Source of the DNA: an uncultured Peptococcaceae bacterium
GTDB taxonomy: Bacteria > Bacillota > Peptococcia > Peptococcales > Peptococcaceae
Length of the DNA: 23,666 nt
NCBI GenBank assembly: GCA_938044045.1
Contig: CALIQN010000091.1
Coordinates: 1 to 23,666 of the forward strand
Direction: 5' to 3'
The position numbers and the translations under genes are program-made. The notes under the pieces were generated by a model. That model made no database searches. It had not been told where the DNA came from and saw nothing but the letters and a program-made list of their open reading frames with translations. This document shows positions 1-7,140 of the stretch, piece after piece; the first letter of the stretch is position 1, and the number at the start of each line of letters is the position of its first letter.

Positions 1-751
1 GTGAGACACTATAACGCTCGACGTTATAATCTATTTTTTTACGTTTACGCATCCCAGCGGTATCCACTATGGTAAACTTTTCGCCATGCCAGTAAAAATC
101 TGAGTCAATCGCATCTCTTGTCGTTCCGGCCACATCACTGACAATAGAGCGGTCTTCTCCAATAATAATATTGGTAAGTGAAGACTTGCCGACATTTGGT
201 CGCCCAATAACAGCAATTTTGATATGTCCATCATCTTTTTCTGTTTCATCAGGGAGCTTTGCCAAAGAAAATAACACTTCATCCAAAAGATCCCCTGTAT
301 TACTCCCATGGGAAGCAGAGATTCCTATTACCTGTTCAAAGCCCAAACTATAAAACTCATAAATACCCGTCATATCATCAAAGTTTTCAATCTTGTTGAC
401 AACGACAATAACTTCCTTACCACTTTGTCTGAGCATTTGAGCAATTAATTCATCATCTTGCAGTAGACCTGTTTTTTGATCCACCATAAATAAAATAAGA
501 TCAGCTTCATCAATGGCGACTTGAGCTTGAAACCGAACATTTTTTAAAATTTCGTCTTCTGAATAGACTTCGATACCTCCAGTATCTATCAGGGTAAAAC
601 TCTTCCCATTCCAATTAACATCACGATAAAGTCTATCTCTTGTTACCCCAGGTTCGTCTTCGACAATGGCAAGCTTGGTGTGTGTAAGACGATTAAACAA
701 GGTCGATTTCCCTACATTGGCACGTCCTACAATAGCCACTAGTGGTTTCAT
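1..751 (-). CDS. der: Ribosome-assembly GTPase Der (EngA), 3' end off the window
   Basis: Der is a double-domain GTPase needed for maturation of the 50S ribosomal subunit. Translating the minus strand from the ATG at 749-751 gives an uninterrupted frame of 250 residues to the window edge. The first G domain has GRANVGKST at residues 9-17 (the usual form is GRPNVGKST, so Pro is replaced by Ala) and the DTGG switch motif near residue 56. A VNKIE motif sits near 118, where NKxD is usual. The second G domain starts with GRPNVGKSS near residues 183-191 and is followed by DVAGTTRD and DTAGMR. The C-terminal KH-like domain lies beyond the left edge. The start is preceded by AAGGAAG at a good distance. 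A family of about 440 residues is expected, so roughly 57% is present. Identification is firm. Confidence 0.96.
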   Translation of the reverse strand, partial: MKPLVAIVGRANVGKSTLFNRLTHTKLAIVEDEPGVTRDRLYRDVNWNGKSFTLIDTGGIEVYSEDEILKNVRFQAQVAIDEADLILFMVDQKTGLLQDDELIAQMLRQSGKEVIVVVNKIENFDDMTGIYEFYSLGFEQVIGISASHGSNTGDLLDEVLFSLAKLPDETEKDDGHIKIAVIGRPNVGKSSLTNIIIGEDRSIVSDVAGTTRDAIDSDFYWHGEKFTIVDTAGMRKRKKIDYNVERYSVS

Positions 752-775
752 TTATTCACTTCCTTAATATATTGA

Positions 776-802
776 AACCCTATGCCATCAAGACATAGGG
801 TT
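776..802 (-). terminator. Intergenic hairpin between the GCS2 gene and der
   Basis: A perfect 9-bp inverted repeat, AACCCTATG/CATAGGGTT, surrounds a 9-base loop. It sits after the stop of the upstream minus-strand gene and just before the der ribosome binding site. The run of T after it is weak (TCAATATATT), so it may be a leaky terminator or an mRNA-processing or stabilising hairpin. Confidence 0.45.
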
Positions 803-809
803 AATGCAC

Positions 810-2057
810 TTACTTTTGTTTAACAATATTTTCAAATTGACGGGCACTGACATCATAGACCTTTGTATTTTTAAATACAAGAGAGTTTAACGGTTGAATA
901 TAATGCTGTTCTGATGGTTCAATACTCAATGTCACCATAAAGAAAATATCTTTAATCATATCATAGACTGAACCTTCCCCAAGTTTTGCTTCTATCCCTT
1001 TTTGTAACCATTCTTTGCGAGAAGCTAGGAGTCCATCTTCTTTGATTTGTTCAAGCATTTTTTGAATTGCTGTCATATGATCTGGATTGTATAAAAGCGC
1101 TTTGACCAAAAGGACATAAGCCATATTGAGAGGATAAGGTACCGCATCAATATTGTTAATTGTGATACCTTCTTCACTAACCCCTACAATTGGTGAAACA
1201 TTGTTTAAGCTATGTTTTACCATTGCTTCTGTCATTTCATCATAGACTTCACGTAATTCTTTGTCTCCAACATAAGTGAGACTGCCATCTTCTTCTAATT
1301 TATCAATACCTAAAGTATGGGTCATAAAATACGCATAGGCATCGTATTTAAAAGTATTATGCAACGCTTCTTCTACATGATACAGACGCTCATCACCTTG
1401 GTAGAGATTATTGATATTAAATAATAGTCCATCAACTGGCTTCCCTTCATACCAAGCCACATTGGCAAATAAGGAAGCTAAAGCCGGATAGATAATGGTT
1501 GCTGCTTGAAAACGCTTTTCAAAATTATCAGAATGTGCATAATTTAGACTGACCTTCATAAAGCAAGAGGCTTTATAGTAATCTAAAAGTGCTGTATTGT
1601 CTTTTGCAAATATTTCAATATTTTTGGCATGTGCCATTGGCATAGTTTCCAAATCACTGGTCTTGGTAACGGGTTGATGCCCTGTTGCGAGTAAGATACT
1701 TTGACGGCGTTTTAATTCATCAAACAAGCCCTCAATAAATGCTAAGTAAGCCTGATCCAAATCACGAATCATAATAAAATCACTGTAGTGCCAGTTAATC
1801 TGTCCACCTACACCAAGGCTGACCCATTCATGATCACTTTTTCTAGCACCAATAAGCTTATCACCTTCCATGACGCCTTCCCAACCTAAATCCACAAGAT
1901 AGGAAAGCAAGGCTTTGATGCCATTTTGACCTTCATAACCTAAGGCTTCTAAGGTAGTTGCTTGGGCCAAAATATGTCCAAATTCTACACTCAGTCTAAA
2001 AGTCTTATGTGGTTTTTCTAGACTCGCTAAATATGTTTCCAACTGCTCTATCTTCAT
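810..2057 (-). CDS. Glutamate-cysteine ligase family (GCS2-type) protein
   Basis: This 415-residue cytosolic protein resembles the plant/proteobacterial-type glutamate-cysteine ligase family (GCS2, also EgtA-like), which joins glutamate to cysteine with ATP as the first step of gamma-glutamyl thiol synthesis. Supporting stretches are TGHQP near residue 125 (the family has a GLGxxP-like motif), CFMKVSLNYAH near 165 (family: T-x-Q-V-N-L-D) and PALASLFANVAWYEGKP near 190-207 (family: P-x-x-x-A-L-F-A-N-S-P-F-x-E-G-K-P). The usual arginine/tryptophan element that follows (R-x-x-I-W) reads NINNLY, so the active site is divergent. The start ATG has AGGAGA about 10 bases upstream and a sigma-A-like promoter. 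No glutathione synthetase is in the window. It could act on another substrate; the family call is fairly safe and the substrate is not. Confidence 0.68.
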   Translation of the reverse strand: MKIEQLETYLASLEKPHKTFRLSVEFGHILAQATTLEALGYEGQNGIKALLSYLVDLGWEGVMEGDKLIGARKSDHEWVSLGVGGQINWHYSDFIMIRDLDQAYLAFIEGLFDELKRRQSILLATGHQPVTKTSDLETMPMAHAKNIEIFAKDNTALLDYYKASCFMKVSLNYAHSDNFEKRFQAATIIYPALASLFANVAWYEGKPVDGLLFNINNLYQGDERLYHVEEALHNTFKYDAYAYFMTHTLGIDKLEEDGSLTYVGDKELREVYDEMTEAMVKHSLNNVSPIVGVSEEGITINNIDAVPYPLNMAYVLLVKALLYNPDHMTAIQKMLEQIKEDGLLASRKEWLQKGIEAKLGEGSVYDMIKDIFFMVTLSIEPSEQHYIQPLNSLVFKNTKVYDVSARQFENIVKQK

Positions 2058-2118
2058 TATTATTTTTCTCCTAATTCTATAAATAACATCTCTTTCTCTT
2101 TATAAAAGACACGGTAGA

Positions 2119-2147
2119 ATTATACCAAAAAATACCTCTCTTGAAAA
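2119..2147 (-). promoter_or_regulatory. Promoter of the GCS2-family gene
   Basis: On the minus strand, TATAAT (complement of 2119-2124) lies 17 bases downstream of TTTTCA (complement of 2142-2147). The -10 is a perfect match and the -35 matches 4 of 6. It is placed about 60 bases ahead of the start codon. Confidence 0.6.
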
Positions 2148-2158
2148 GAAAACTTAAT

Positions 2159-2180
2159 TTTTGATAAAATTTTGATAAAA
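2159..2180. repeat. Two perfect 11-bp tandem repeats upstream of the GCS2 promoter
   Basis: TTTTGATAAAA occurs twice back to back (2159-2169 and 2170-2180). This is one helical turn of spacing, just upstream of the -35 of the GCS2-family gene and downstream of the nitroreductase stop. Two same-face repeats of this sort fit a regulator site, but the region is A/T rich and chance cannot be excluded. Confidence 0.5.
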
Positions 2181-2213
2181 ATATTTTTTTGTTAATAAAA
2201 TCCTACTCCACCT

Positions 2214-2726
2214 TTAACAGTAAGTCACTGTCTCGCTGAGAGGCTTGCGCTGTCCATGTTTAGGATTCATCTTTGCCTCTGGATGCGCATAGCCCAAATC
2301 TAGGAGCATCAACACTTCTTCATTGTCTGGTAAGTTAAAAGCAGTTGCCACTTCATCAGGATTAAAAAGATTTATCCAGCAACTATCCACACCTTCATTA
2401 AAGGCTGCCAAAGTCATATGGGTTGCTACAATACTTGCATCCCCTATCCCACTATCCCTTTTGCCACCTGGATAAGTAAAGACATTGTTTTTATCAAAGG
2501 CAACGAGGAGACAGGTAGGGGCGCCATAACGACAAGGGGTCAATTTATCAAGCTTTGCAAGATTTTCTTCAGATTGAATCACATAAATTTTTTGTTCTTG
2601 CAAGTTTTTTGCTGTTGGCGCCAAGCGTCCTGCTTCTAAGATACGAAGTAACTTTTCCTCTTCCACTTGACGACAATCAAATTTTTTACAGGAATGTCTT
2701 CCCTTTACCACATCCATAAATTCCAT
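2214..2726 (-). CDS. Nitroreductase-family flavoprotein
   Basis: A 170-residue protein of the FMN-dependent nitroreductase superfamily, a set of NAD(P)H-using dimeric oxidoreductases in the cytosol. The N-terminus has the family's FMN-phosphate element RHSCKKF (residues 10-16; usual form RRSxRxF) and GRLAPTAKN near 33-41 (usual form APSxxNxQ). The middle part has DASIVATHMTLAAFNEGVDSCWI near 96-118, the G-x-D-S/T-C-W-I pattern common in this family, followed by the LxxLGY motif near 142-146. The protein has the short length typical of single-domain members. The ATG has GGGAGG seven bases ahead. No terminator is visible before the next minus-strand gene, which has its own promoter, so some read-through is possible. 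The natural substrate is unknown. Confidence 0.88.
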   Translation of the reverse strand: MEFMDVVKGRHSCKKFDCRQVEEEKLLRILEAGRLAPTAKNLQEQKIYVIQSEENLAKLDKLTPCRYGAPTCLLVAFDKNNVFTYPGGKRDSGIGDASIVATHMTLAAFNEGVDSCWINLFNPDEVATAFNLPDNEEVLMLLDLGYAHPEAKMNPKHGQRKPLSETVTYC

Positions 2727-2830
2727 GTTTAGTCCCTCCCTAAAAATATCTATCTATATTTATACCCGTTATTTCAAAAACCACCCTAATCTAAGCCCTA
2801 GCCCTTATTTATTATTTTGTCAGATTAAGG

Positions 2831-2836
2831 TATAAT
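2831..2836 (+). promoter_or_regulatory. -10 element of the 55-residue ORF
   Basis: TATAAT stands 35 bases before the start codon of the small gene at 2872. A good -35 is not obvious: TTTATT at 2808-2813 has 17-bp spacing but is a poor match. Confidence 0.45.
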
Positions 2837-2871
2837 TAACCCATAAAACAACTAAGAGAGGAAGAGAAAAA

Positions 2872-3039
2872 ATGAGTGACTTAAAAGAACCAAGCTTCTT
2901 ACAAGATTTATTTGAAGCTAATATTAAAATTTTACTTATGGATCTTGATAAGATTATCGAAAACCAAGATAGAAGAGACTATCGTGAAACCCTCTTAAAT
3001 GAATTCAGACAAAAACTAGAACTCTATCTTAAGCACTAA
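2872..3039 (+). CDS. Small acidic helical protein, function unknown
   Basis: A 55-residue protein, too short for many gene finders. It begins MSDLKEPSFLQDLFEANIKI and ends in a charged, leucine-rich tail. The composition (many D, E, K, R and L, no cysteine, one proline near the N-terminus) predicts two amphipathic helices with no signal peptide or membrane segment, so a cytosolic partner-binding peptide is plausible. Evidence that it is real: a GAGAGGAAGAG ribosome binding site 6-10 bases before ATG, a TATAAT upstream, and a dedicated intrinsic terminator three bases after its TAA. It is a single-gene transcription unit between the divergent nitroreductase and the aconitase. The family is not recognised. 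Confidence 0.72.
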   Translation: MSDLKEPSFLQDLFEANIKILLMDLDKIIENQDRRDYRETLLNEFRQKLELYLKH

Positions 3040-3040
3040 A

Positions 3041-3069
3041 AAACTAGCCTCTAGAGGCTAGTTTTTTTA
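3041..3069 (+). terminator. Intrinsic terminator of the 55-residue gene
   Basis: A perfect 20-base palindrome at 3043-3062 (ACTAGCCTC/GAGGCTAGT arms around a TA centre) is followed by a run of seven T. Confidence 0.85.
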
Positions 3070-3099
3070 TTTAAATTTTATCAGTCTCTTGGCAAATGA

Positions 3100-3128
3100 T
3101 TGCAGTAAAACCCTAGAAAAGCTATAAT
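3100..3128 (+). promoter_or_regulatory. Aconitase promoter
   Basis: TTGCAG (3100-3105), a 17-bp spacer and TATAAT (3123-3128) lie directly upstream of the aconitase ribosome binding site. This is a good sigma-A-type promoter. Confidence 0.75.
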
Positions 3129-3164
3129 ACTATTATCTTACAGAGGTATATGAGGAGGAAAACT

Positions 3165-5084
3165 ATGCCAACACTTGTTGAAAAAATTATTGCCAGCCAT
3201 CTCACTGATGGTGAAATGATTCCAGGAAATGAAATTGGTATCAAAATTGACCAAACCCTTACCCAAGATTCTACGGGTACCATGGCTTATCTTGAGCTAG
3301 AAGCTATGGACATTGACCGAGTCAAAACCAAACGCTCTGTTGCCTATATTGACCATAATATGCTTCAAAGTGGCCCTGAAAACTTTGATGACCACCTTTT
3401 TATCCAAAGTGCTGCCAAAAACTATGGTCTATGGTTCTCTCGCCCAGGCAATGGTATCTGCCACCAAGTACATATTGAAAATTTTGGTGTGCCAGGTGAA
3501 ACCTTAATCGGTTCAGACTCTCATACCCCTACCGGTGGTGGCATTGGTATGCTTGCTATTGGTGCCGGTGGTGTTGATGTCGCAGCTGCCATGGCAGGCA
3601 AAAGCTATTATATTACCATGCCAGAAGTCATCGAAGTCCGTCTCAGTGGTAAATTGCAAACCGGCGTCAGTGCTAAGGATATTATTTTAAAAGTCCTTGA
3701 ACTGGAAACCGTTAAAGGTGGCGTCAATAAATGCTATGAATACACAGGCGAAGGGGTCAAAACTTTAACCGTTCCTGAGCGTGCCACCATCACCAACATG
3801 GGTGCTGAACTTGGGGCAACCTCATCTATCTTTCCTTCTGATGAGATGACCCAAGCTTTCTTAAAAACAATGGGTAGAGAAGACATCTATACCCCTCTTA
3901 GTGCGGATAGTGATGCAAAATACGCCAAAACCATCCACATCAATCTTGATGAACTTCGTCCTTTGGTTGCTTGCCCACACAGCCCTGACAAAATCAAACC
4001 TGCTAGTGAACTCACTGGCTTAAAAATCAATCAAGTGGCCATTGGTAGTTGCACCAACTCATCCTACCTTGATATGGCAAAATGCGCTGCCATCTTAAAA
4101 GGCAACGCTGTCCATCCTGATGTCTCTTTGGTCATTGCCCCAGGCTCTCGCCAAATTTTAAAACGTCTCGCTGACGATGGCTTGCTCACTATCTTCTTAG
4201 AAGCTGGTGCTAGAATCTTAGAATCTGGTTGTGGTCCTTGCATCGGTATGGGACAAGCCCCAAATACCAACGGCGTTTCTTTGCGTAGCTTCAATCGTAA
4301 CTTCTACGCACGCAGTGGTACCCCATCAGCAGATGTCTATCTCGTCAGCCCTGAAACGGCTATCCTCTCTGCCATTACCGGCACTCTACAAGACCCTTAT
4401 GGTGACAAACGTTTTGAAAATATCAAAACCCCAGATACCTTTAACCTTGATGATAACCTTTTCATCAAGCCAAATGAGGACTTTATCGGCAAGACTCCTC
4501 TTGTAAAAGGGCCAAACATCAAAGAAGTGCCTATTGGTAAGGCTATCCAAGATAGTCTCACTGGTGAAGTCTGCACACATTTAGAAGACAATATCACCAC
4601 TGACCATATCATGCCATCCAATGCTTCTTTGTTGCCTTTCCGTTCCAACATCCCTCATCTTGCCAATTTCTGCATGACACCGGCAGATAAAAATTTTCCA
4701 GAACGTTGCAAAAATGCCAAGAATCCACCAGTCATCATTGCAGGCGAAAACTATGGTCAAGGCTCTAGTCGTGAACACGCTGCTCTTGCACCACTCTATC
4801 TTGGCGTCTGTGCTGTTATCGCCAAATCCTTTGCACGTATTCATAAAGCGAATTTAGTCAACAATGGTATTCTACCACTAACCTTTAAAAATCCTGATGA
4901 CTATGAAGACTTCCAAGTTGGGGATACCCTCCATTTTGACAACCTTGTGGAAAGCGTCAAAAATAAACTTGTTACCGTTAAAAATGAACGCACCGGCAAG
5001 ACCTATGCCCTTGATATTGAACTTGGTCAACGTCAAGAGCACCTTCTCTTGCGTGGCGGACTCTTAGCTGATATTAAAAACTAA
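3165..5084 (+). CDS. acn: Aconitate hydratase
   Basis: Aconitase interconverts citrate and isocitrate in the cytosol using a [4Fe-4S] cluster. The protein is 639 residues, matching the shorter bacterial aconitase group (the type typified by Aquifex and found in clostridia) rather than the ~890-residue AcnA. Cluster cysteines are visible: C296 in GSCTNSS, and C356 and C359 in SGCGPC. The N-terminal half has the GSDSHTPTGGGIGMLAIGAGG substrate/cluster motif. The C-terminal swivel domain has GENYGQGSSREHAAL and the SFARIHKANLVNNGILPL stretch. The ATG at 3165 is chosen because AGGAGG stands eight bases ahead; an ATG five codons earlier overlaps that ribosome binding site. It has its own promoter and terminator. 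No citrate synthase or isocitrate dehydrogenase is nearby, so a role in glutamate supply is only inferred. Confidence 0.96.
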   Translation: MPTLVEKIIASHLTDGEMIPGNEIGIKIDQTLTQDSTGTMAYLELEAMDIDRVKTKRSVAYIDHNMLQSGPENFDDHLFIQSAAKNYGLWFSRPGNGICHQVHIENFGVPGETLIGSDSHTPTGGGIGMLAIGAGGVDVAAAMAGKSYYITMPEVIEVRLSGKLQTGVSAKDIILKVLELETVKGGVNKCYEYTGEGVKTLTVPERATITNMGAELGATSSIFPSDEMTQAFLKTMGREDIYTPLSADSDAKYAKTIHINLDELRPLVACPHSPDKIKPASELTGLKINQVAIGSCTNSSYLDMAKCAAILKGNAVHPDVSLVIAPGSRQILKRLADDGLLTIFLEAGARILESGCGPCIGMGQAPNTNGVSLRSFNRNFYARSGTPSADVYLVSPETAILSAITGTLQDPYGDKRFENIKTPDTFNLDDNLFIKPNEDFIGKTPLVKGPNIKEVPIGKAIQDSLTGEVCTHLEDNITTDHIMPSNASLLPFRSNIPHLANFCMTPADKNFPERCKNAKNPPVIIAGENYGQGSSREHAALAPLYLGVCAVIAKSFARIHKANLVNNGILPLTFKNPDDYEDFQVGDTLHFDNLVESVKNKLVTVKNERTGKTYALDIELGQRQEHLLLRGGLLADIKN

Positions 5085-5100
5085 GTCTTTTCTATCTACC

Positions 5101-5146
5101 AACCTACAGGCACCATCTAAAAGACCAGTGCCTGTAGGTTATTTTT
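5101..5146 (+). terminator. Aconitase terminator
   Basis: A 13-bp perfect stem (AACCTACAGGCAC at 5101-5113 with its complement at 5128-5140) has a 14-base loop and is followed by ATTTTTAT. Confidence 0.88.
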
Positions 5147-5194
5147 ATATTCACTTTGCCAAGTCTATTTCCAGTTATAATAAGCTAAAGCTAA

Positions 5195-5223
5195 TTGACA
5201 ATTCTATTTTATATTGCTATTAT
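5195..5223 (+). promoter_or_regulatory. Promoter of the secreted-protein unit
   Basis: A perfect TTGACA (5195-5200) with 17 bp to TATTAT (5218-5223). This is the strongest promoter match in the window. Confidence 0.8.
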
Positions 5224-5231
5224 AAAGTTAC

Positions 5232-5250
5232 AAGTAGCTAGCTAGTACTT
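5232..5250. promoter_or_regulatory. Palindromic operator candidate at the transcription start
   Basis: AAGTA(G)CTAGCTAGTACTT is a near-perfect dyad centred on CTAGCTAG, with one unpaired G. It starts nine bases after the -10, so it covers the expected +1 region. Being without a loop, it suits a dimeric DNA-binding repressor better than an RNA hairpin. The cognate protein is unknown. Confidence 0.45.
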
Positions 5251-5285
5251 TGTTAACTCAATTTTTAATTAAAGGAGATGTTGAT

Positions 5286-5828
5286 ATGAAAAAACTTTTC
5301 ACTTCTTATTGTCTGATTATAATGATTTTGTCTTCAATGATTATGACACCAACACAAATATTTGCTGAAGAGACTCAATATACCAATGAAGATAGTATTG
5401 AGACAATACCTTCTGAGAAATCAACAATTTCAGATTTAGAAGATCCTCTAGAGTTATACGGAAGACAACATTATTATAAATCTAATGTAACAACATCTTA
5501 TGAATGGAGTCCTCATAAAAGAGTTTCTGAGGGTATATCTACTAATTCTGTTGGTGGATCAATTTCGTCAAACAAGAAGATCACTTTCGGCACAGTTGTA
5601 ACAGGGGAAATTTTTGGTTTAAATATATCAACAAATATTTCAAAATCTAGTGACACAGGCTATACACTCAATGTACCTCCAAATACGAACGCTTATATGG
5701 CTTACAGAGTATATTATCGTGTAGAAAGCGGTTATCGAAAAGTTTTTAGCAAAGGTAAACTTATTGGCGCTAATTGGTACACTGTCAAGACACCTCAATA
5801 TGGTGAATACTTCCTTATAAAGTATTGA
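5286..5828 (+). CDS. Secreted beta-rich protein, unknown function
   Basis: A 180-residue exported protein. Residues 1-27 form a Sec signal peptide (KK start, hydrophobic core, cleavage expected after IFA27), leaving a mature chain of about 153 residues. After an acidic linker, the chain is rich in S, T, Y, V and G with alternating polar/hydrophobic strands. It contains TTSYEWSPHKRVSEGISTNS, a serine/threonine-rich hairpin-like stretch (GGSISSNKKITFGTVVTGE), then tyrosine-rich strands ending in TVKTPQYGEYFLI. There are no cysteines in the mature part, so no disulfides, and no cell-wall anchor motif is seen. The ATG at 5286 is chosen for AAAGGAG eight bases upstream; an earlier in-frame TTG lacks a site. 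The pattern recalls small secreted beta-sandwich or pore-forming proteins, but no family is recognised. It is followed by a small membrane protein. Confidence 0.8.
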   Translation: MKKLFTSYCLIIMILSSMIMTPTQIFAEETQYTNEDSIETIPSEKSTISDLEDPLELYGRQHYYKSNVTTSYEWSPHKRVSEGISTNSVGGSISSNKKITFGTVVTGEIFGLNISTNISKSSDTGYTLNVPPNTNAYMAYRVYYRVESGYRKVFSKGKLIGANWYTVKTPQYGEYFLIKY

Positions 5829-5881
5829 TCACTGATTAAATAACAATATTTCTTACTAAATGATAGGAGGTAAATTCTTTT

Positions 5882-6091
5882 ATGCAAAAAAACATCATCA
5901 TCTATCTCTCTATCAATATTATCATTATCATGTGTTTATTTTTTCTTTTTTCTCATCCTCTTATATTTATAGGAGATAACTCTGACTCTCTTACAGCAAT
6001 TAATGCACTGATTGTTTGTCGCGGTTTTTCTCTACTTTTGGCGCTTTACTTGATTGCCAAATTAACTGAACTGTTAAAGGAAAAAGACTAA
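5882..6091 (+). CDS. Small two-TM membrane protein
   Basis: A 69-residue protein with two hydrophobic segments, residues ~4-29 (very rich in isoleucine) and ~40-62, and a charged tail (LLKEKD). The short loop between them carries DNSD. Orientation cannot be settled from charge alone. It has an AGGAGG site about 12 bases ahead of ATG and follows the secreted protein by 53 bases with no terminator between, so both are probably on one transcript. Small membrane proteins next to secreted toxins or bacteriocins often give self-immunity; that role here is inference only. No family is recognised. Confidence 0.7.
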   Translation: MQKNIIIYLSINIIIIMCLFFLFSHPLIFIGDNSDSLTAINALIVCRGFSLLLALYLIAKLTELLKEKD

Positions 6092-6115
6092 AACATACAC
6101 CACACACTTTAAGGC

Positions 6116-6154
6116 AAAAAAGCCCCTCTTGACTAAGTCAAGAGGGGCTTTTTT
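6116..6154. terminator. Bidirectional terminator between converging units
   Basis: A 12-bp perfect GC-rich stem (GCCCCTCTTGAC at 6122-6133, complement at 6137-6148) with a TAA loop, flanked by A6 and T6 runs. It ends both the plus-strand two-gene unit and the minus-strand ahb operon. The ahbB stop codon overlaps its edge. Confidence 0.93.
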
Positions 6155-6668
6155 ATTGGATGACTTCTTCAGGTTTTTCGATAAAATATTTCATTCCTGT
6201 TTTTTTAAGTTCCTTTAGAGACGTTAACATACAATAAGACACTTCCGTTTGAGTGATACTTTCAATCTCTTTTTTTAACTCCAAAACAACTGCTTCAAAG
6301 GCCTCTTCACTCCTAGCATGTAACATCGTATACAAATTATAGGGAAATTCTTCATGGGGATTGCGTCTGTAACAATGTGTTACTGCTTGATGACTGACGA
6401 TCATCCTGCCCACTTCATCAATTTTATCCTCCGCAATAAGCCACACACCCATTTTATTGACCTTATAACCGACATTATTGTGCCTTAGGGCAACCGAAAT
6501 ACGCTTTAATGCCTTTTTTGCCATAAGATTTTCAATATGTGTTAAGAGTTCTTCCTCTGTGATTTTGAGTTCTTGGGCTAAAAATTTATATGGTTCCGGC
6601 ATAAGAGGTAAATCTTTTTGCAAGGCTCTGATAATAGCTTGCTCGTCTAAAGTGATTTCATTAGCCAC
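6153..6668 (-). CDS. ahbB: Sirohaem decarboxylase subunit AhbB (Lrp/AsnC fold)
   Basis: AhbB works with AhbA to decarboxylate sirohaem at C12 and C18, giving didecarboxysirohaem, the first step of the alternative haem pathway. The 171-residue protein has a winged-helix N-terminus like Lrp/AsnC regulators (residues ~5-65), then an RAM-like alpha/beta domain containing VTHCYRRNP (96-104) and YNLYTMLH (110-117). These His/Tyr/Arg motifs are the hallmark that separates these enzymes from true regulators. It starts at GTG, with GAGGGGA upstream inside the end of ahbA, and overlaps ahbA by eight bases, so translation is coupled. The A/B assignment rests on motif similarity and could be swapped with its neighbour. 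Generic annotation would call it a transcriptional regulator, which the operon context argues against. Confidence 0.85.
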   Translation of the reverse strand: MANEITLDEQAIIRALQKDLPLMPEPYKFLAQELKITEEELLTHIENLMAKKALKRISVALRHNNVGYKVNKMGVWLIAEDKIDEVGRMIVSHQAVTHCYRRNPHEEFPYNLYTMLHARSEEAFEAVVLELKKEIESITQTEVSYCMLTSLKELKKTGMKYFIEKPEEVIQ

Positions 6669-7140
6669 TTTTCTTTTCCCCTCTCACATCAAAGGTCACA
6701 TCAATTTTATAGCGTTTTTGCATATCAAAGGATAATAAACTTTCTACATAAGTCGAACCTTTGATAACCTCTAGAATATGATTCATCGTCTGGTGGTTAA
6801 TCGCAATTAAGGTAAACCATATACTATACTTATGCTCACGCAAATAATTGTGTGTAATACCTGTATAACTATTGATCAGTTCTACTGCCTCATCAAAGTA
6901 ACCCTCTTTAGCTTTGACTGCTACCAAAGTAGAAACATAGCCTAATTTAGGCGAGTTGAAAAAGCCTGACATCCGCCTAATAATATTATCTTTCTTTAGT
7001 GCCTCAATTCTAAAAATAACTTCCTTTTCTGTAATATTTCCAATCTCCTCTGCTATAGCTTGATAAGGACGAGAAACAATTGGTATCCCTCGTTGAAGTG
7101 ACATGAGTATCTCTCTATCAATATCATCTAACACACGCAT
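6661..7140 (-). CDS. ahbA: Sirohaem decarboxylase subunit AhbA (Lrp/AsnC fold)
   Basis: Partner of AhbB in the sirohaem decarboxylase heterodimer. The protein is 159 residues with an N-terminal winged helix (DDIDREILMSLQRGIP near 5-20, with SRPYQAIAEEIG after it). The C-terminal ligand domain contains GITHNYLREHKYSIWFT (94-110), the AhbA counterpart of the AhbB VTHCYRR motif. The start ATG directly abuts the TAG stop of ahbD (TAGATG), and its 3' end overlaps ahbB, so the four genes form one tightly coupled unit. True Lrp regulators are similar in size, but a pair of such proteins behind two radical SAM haem enzymes is diagnostic of the ahb pathway. Confidence 0.85.
   Translation of the reverse strand: MRVLDDIDREILMSLQRGIPIVSRPYQAIAEEIGNITEKEVIFRIEALKKDNIIRRMSGFFNSPKLGYVSTLVAVKAKEGYFDEAVELINSYTGITHNYLREHKYSIWFTLIAINHQTMNHILEVIKGSTYVESLLSFDMQKRYKIDVTFDVRGEKKSG

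Noticed and set aside
67..309. 80-residue minus-strand open frame
   Set aside because: It is a shadow of der: the correct frame through the same bases gives an unbroken GTPase sequence.
2158..2190. CRISPR-like or longer repeat array
   Set aside because: Only two 11-bp units are present and no spacer structure exists. No CRISPR array, tRNA or rRNA was seen anywhere in the window.
4064..4844. Several minus-strand frames of 64-87 residues inside aconitase
   Set aside because: They lie fully within a strongly supported gene, lack start signals and have shadow-like composition.
6153..7140. Reading the two Lrp/AsnC-like proteins as transcriptional regulators
   Set aside because: Their His/Tyr/Arg motifs and coupling to AhbC/AhbD fit the sirohaem decarboxylase subunits much better.
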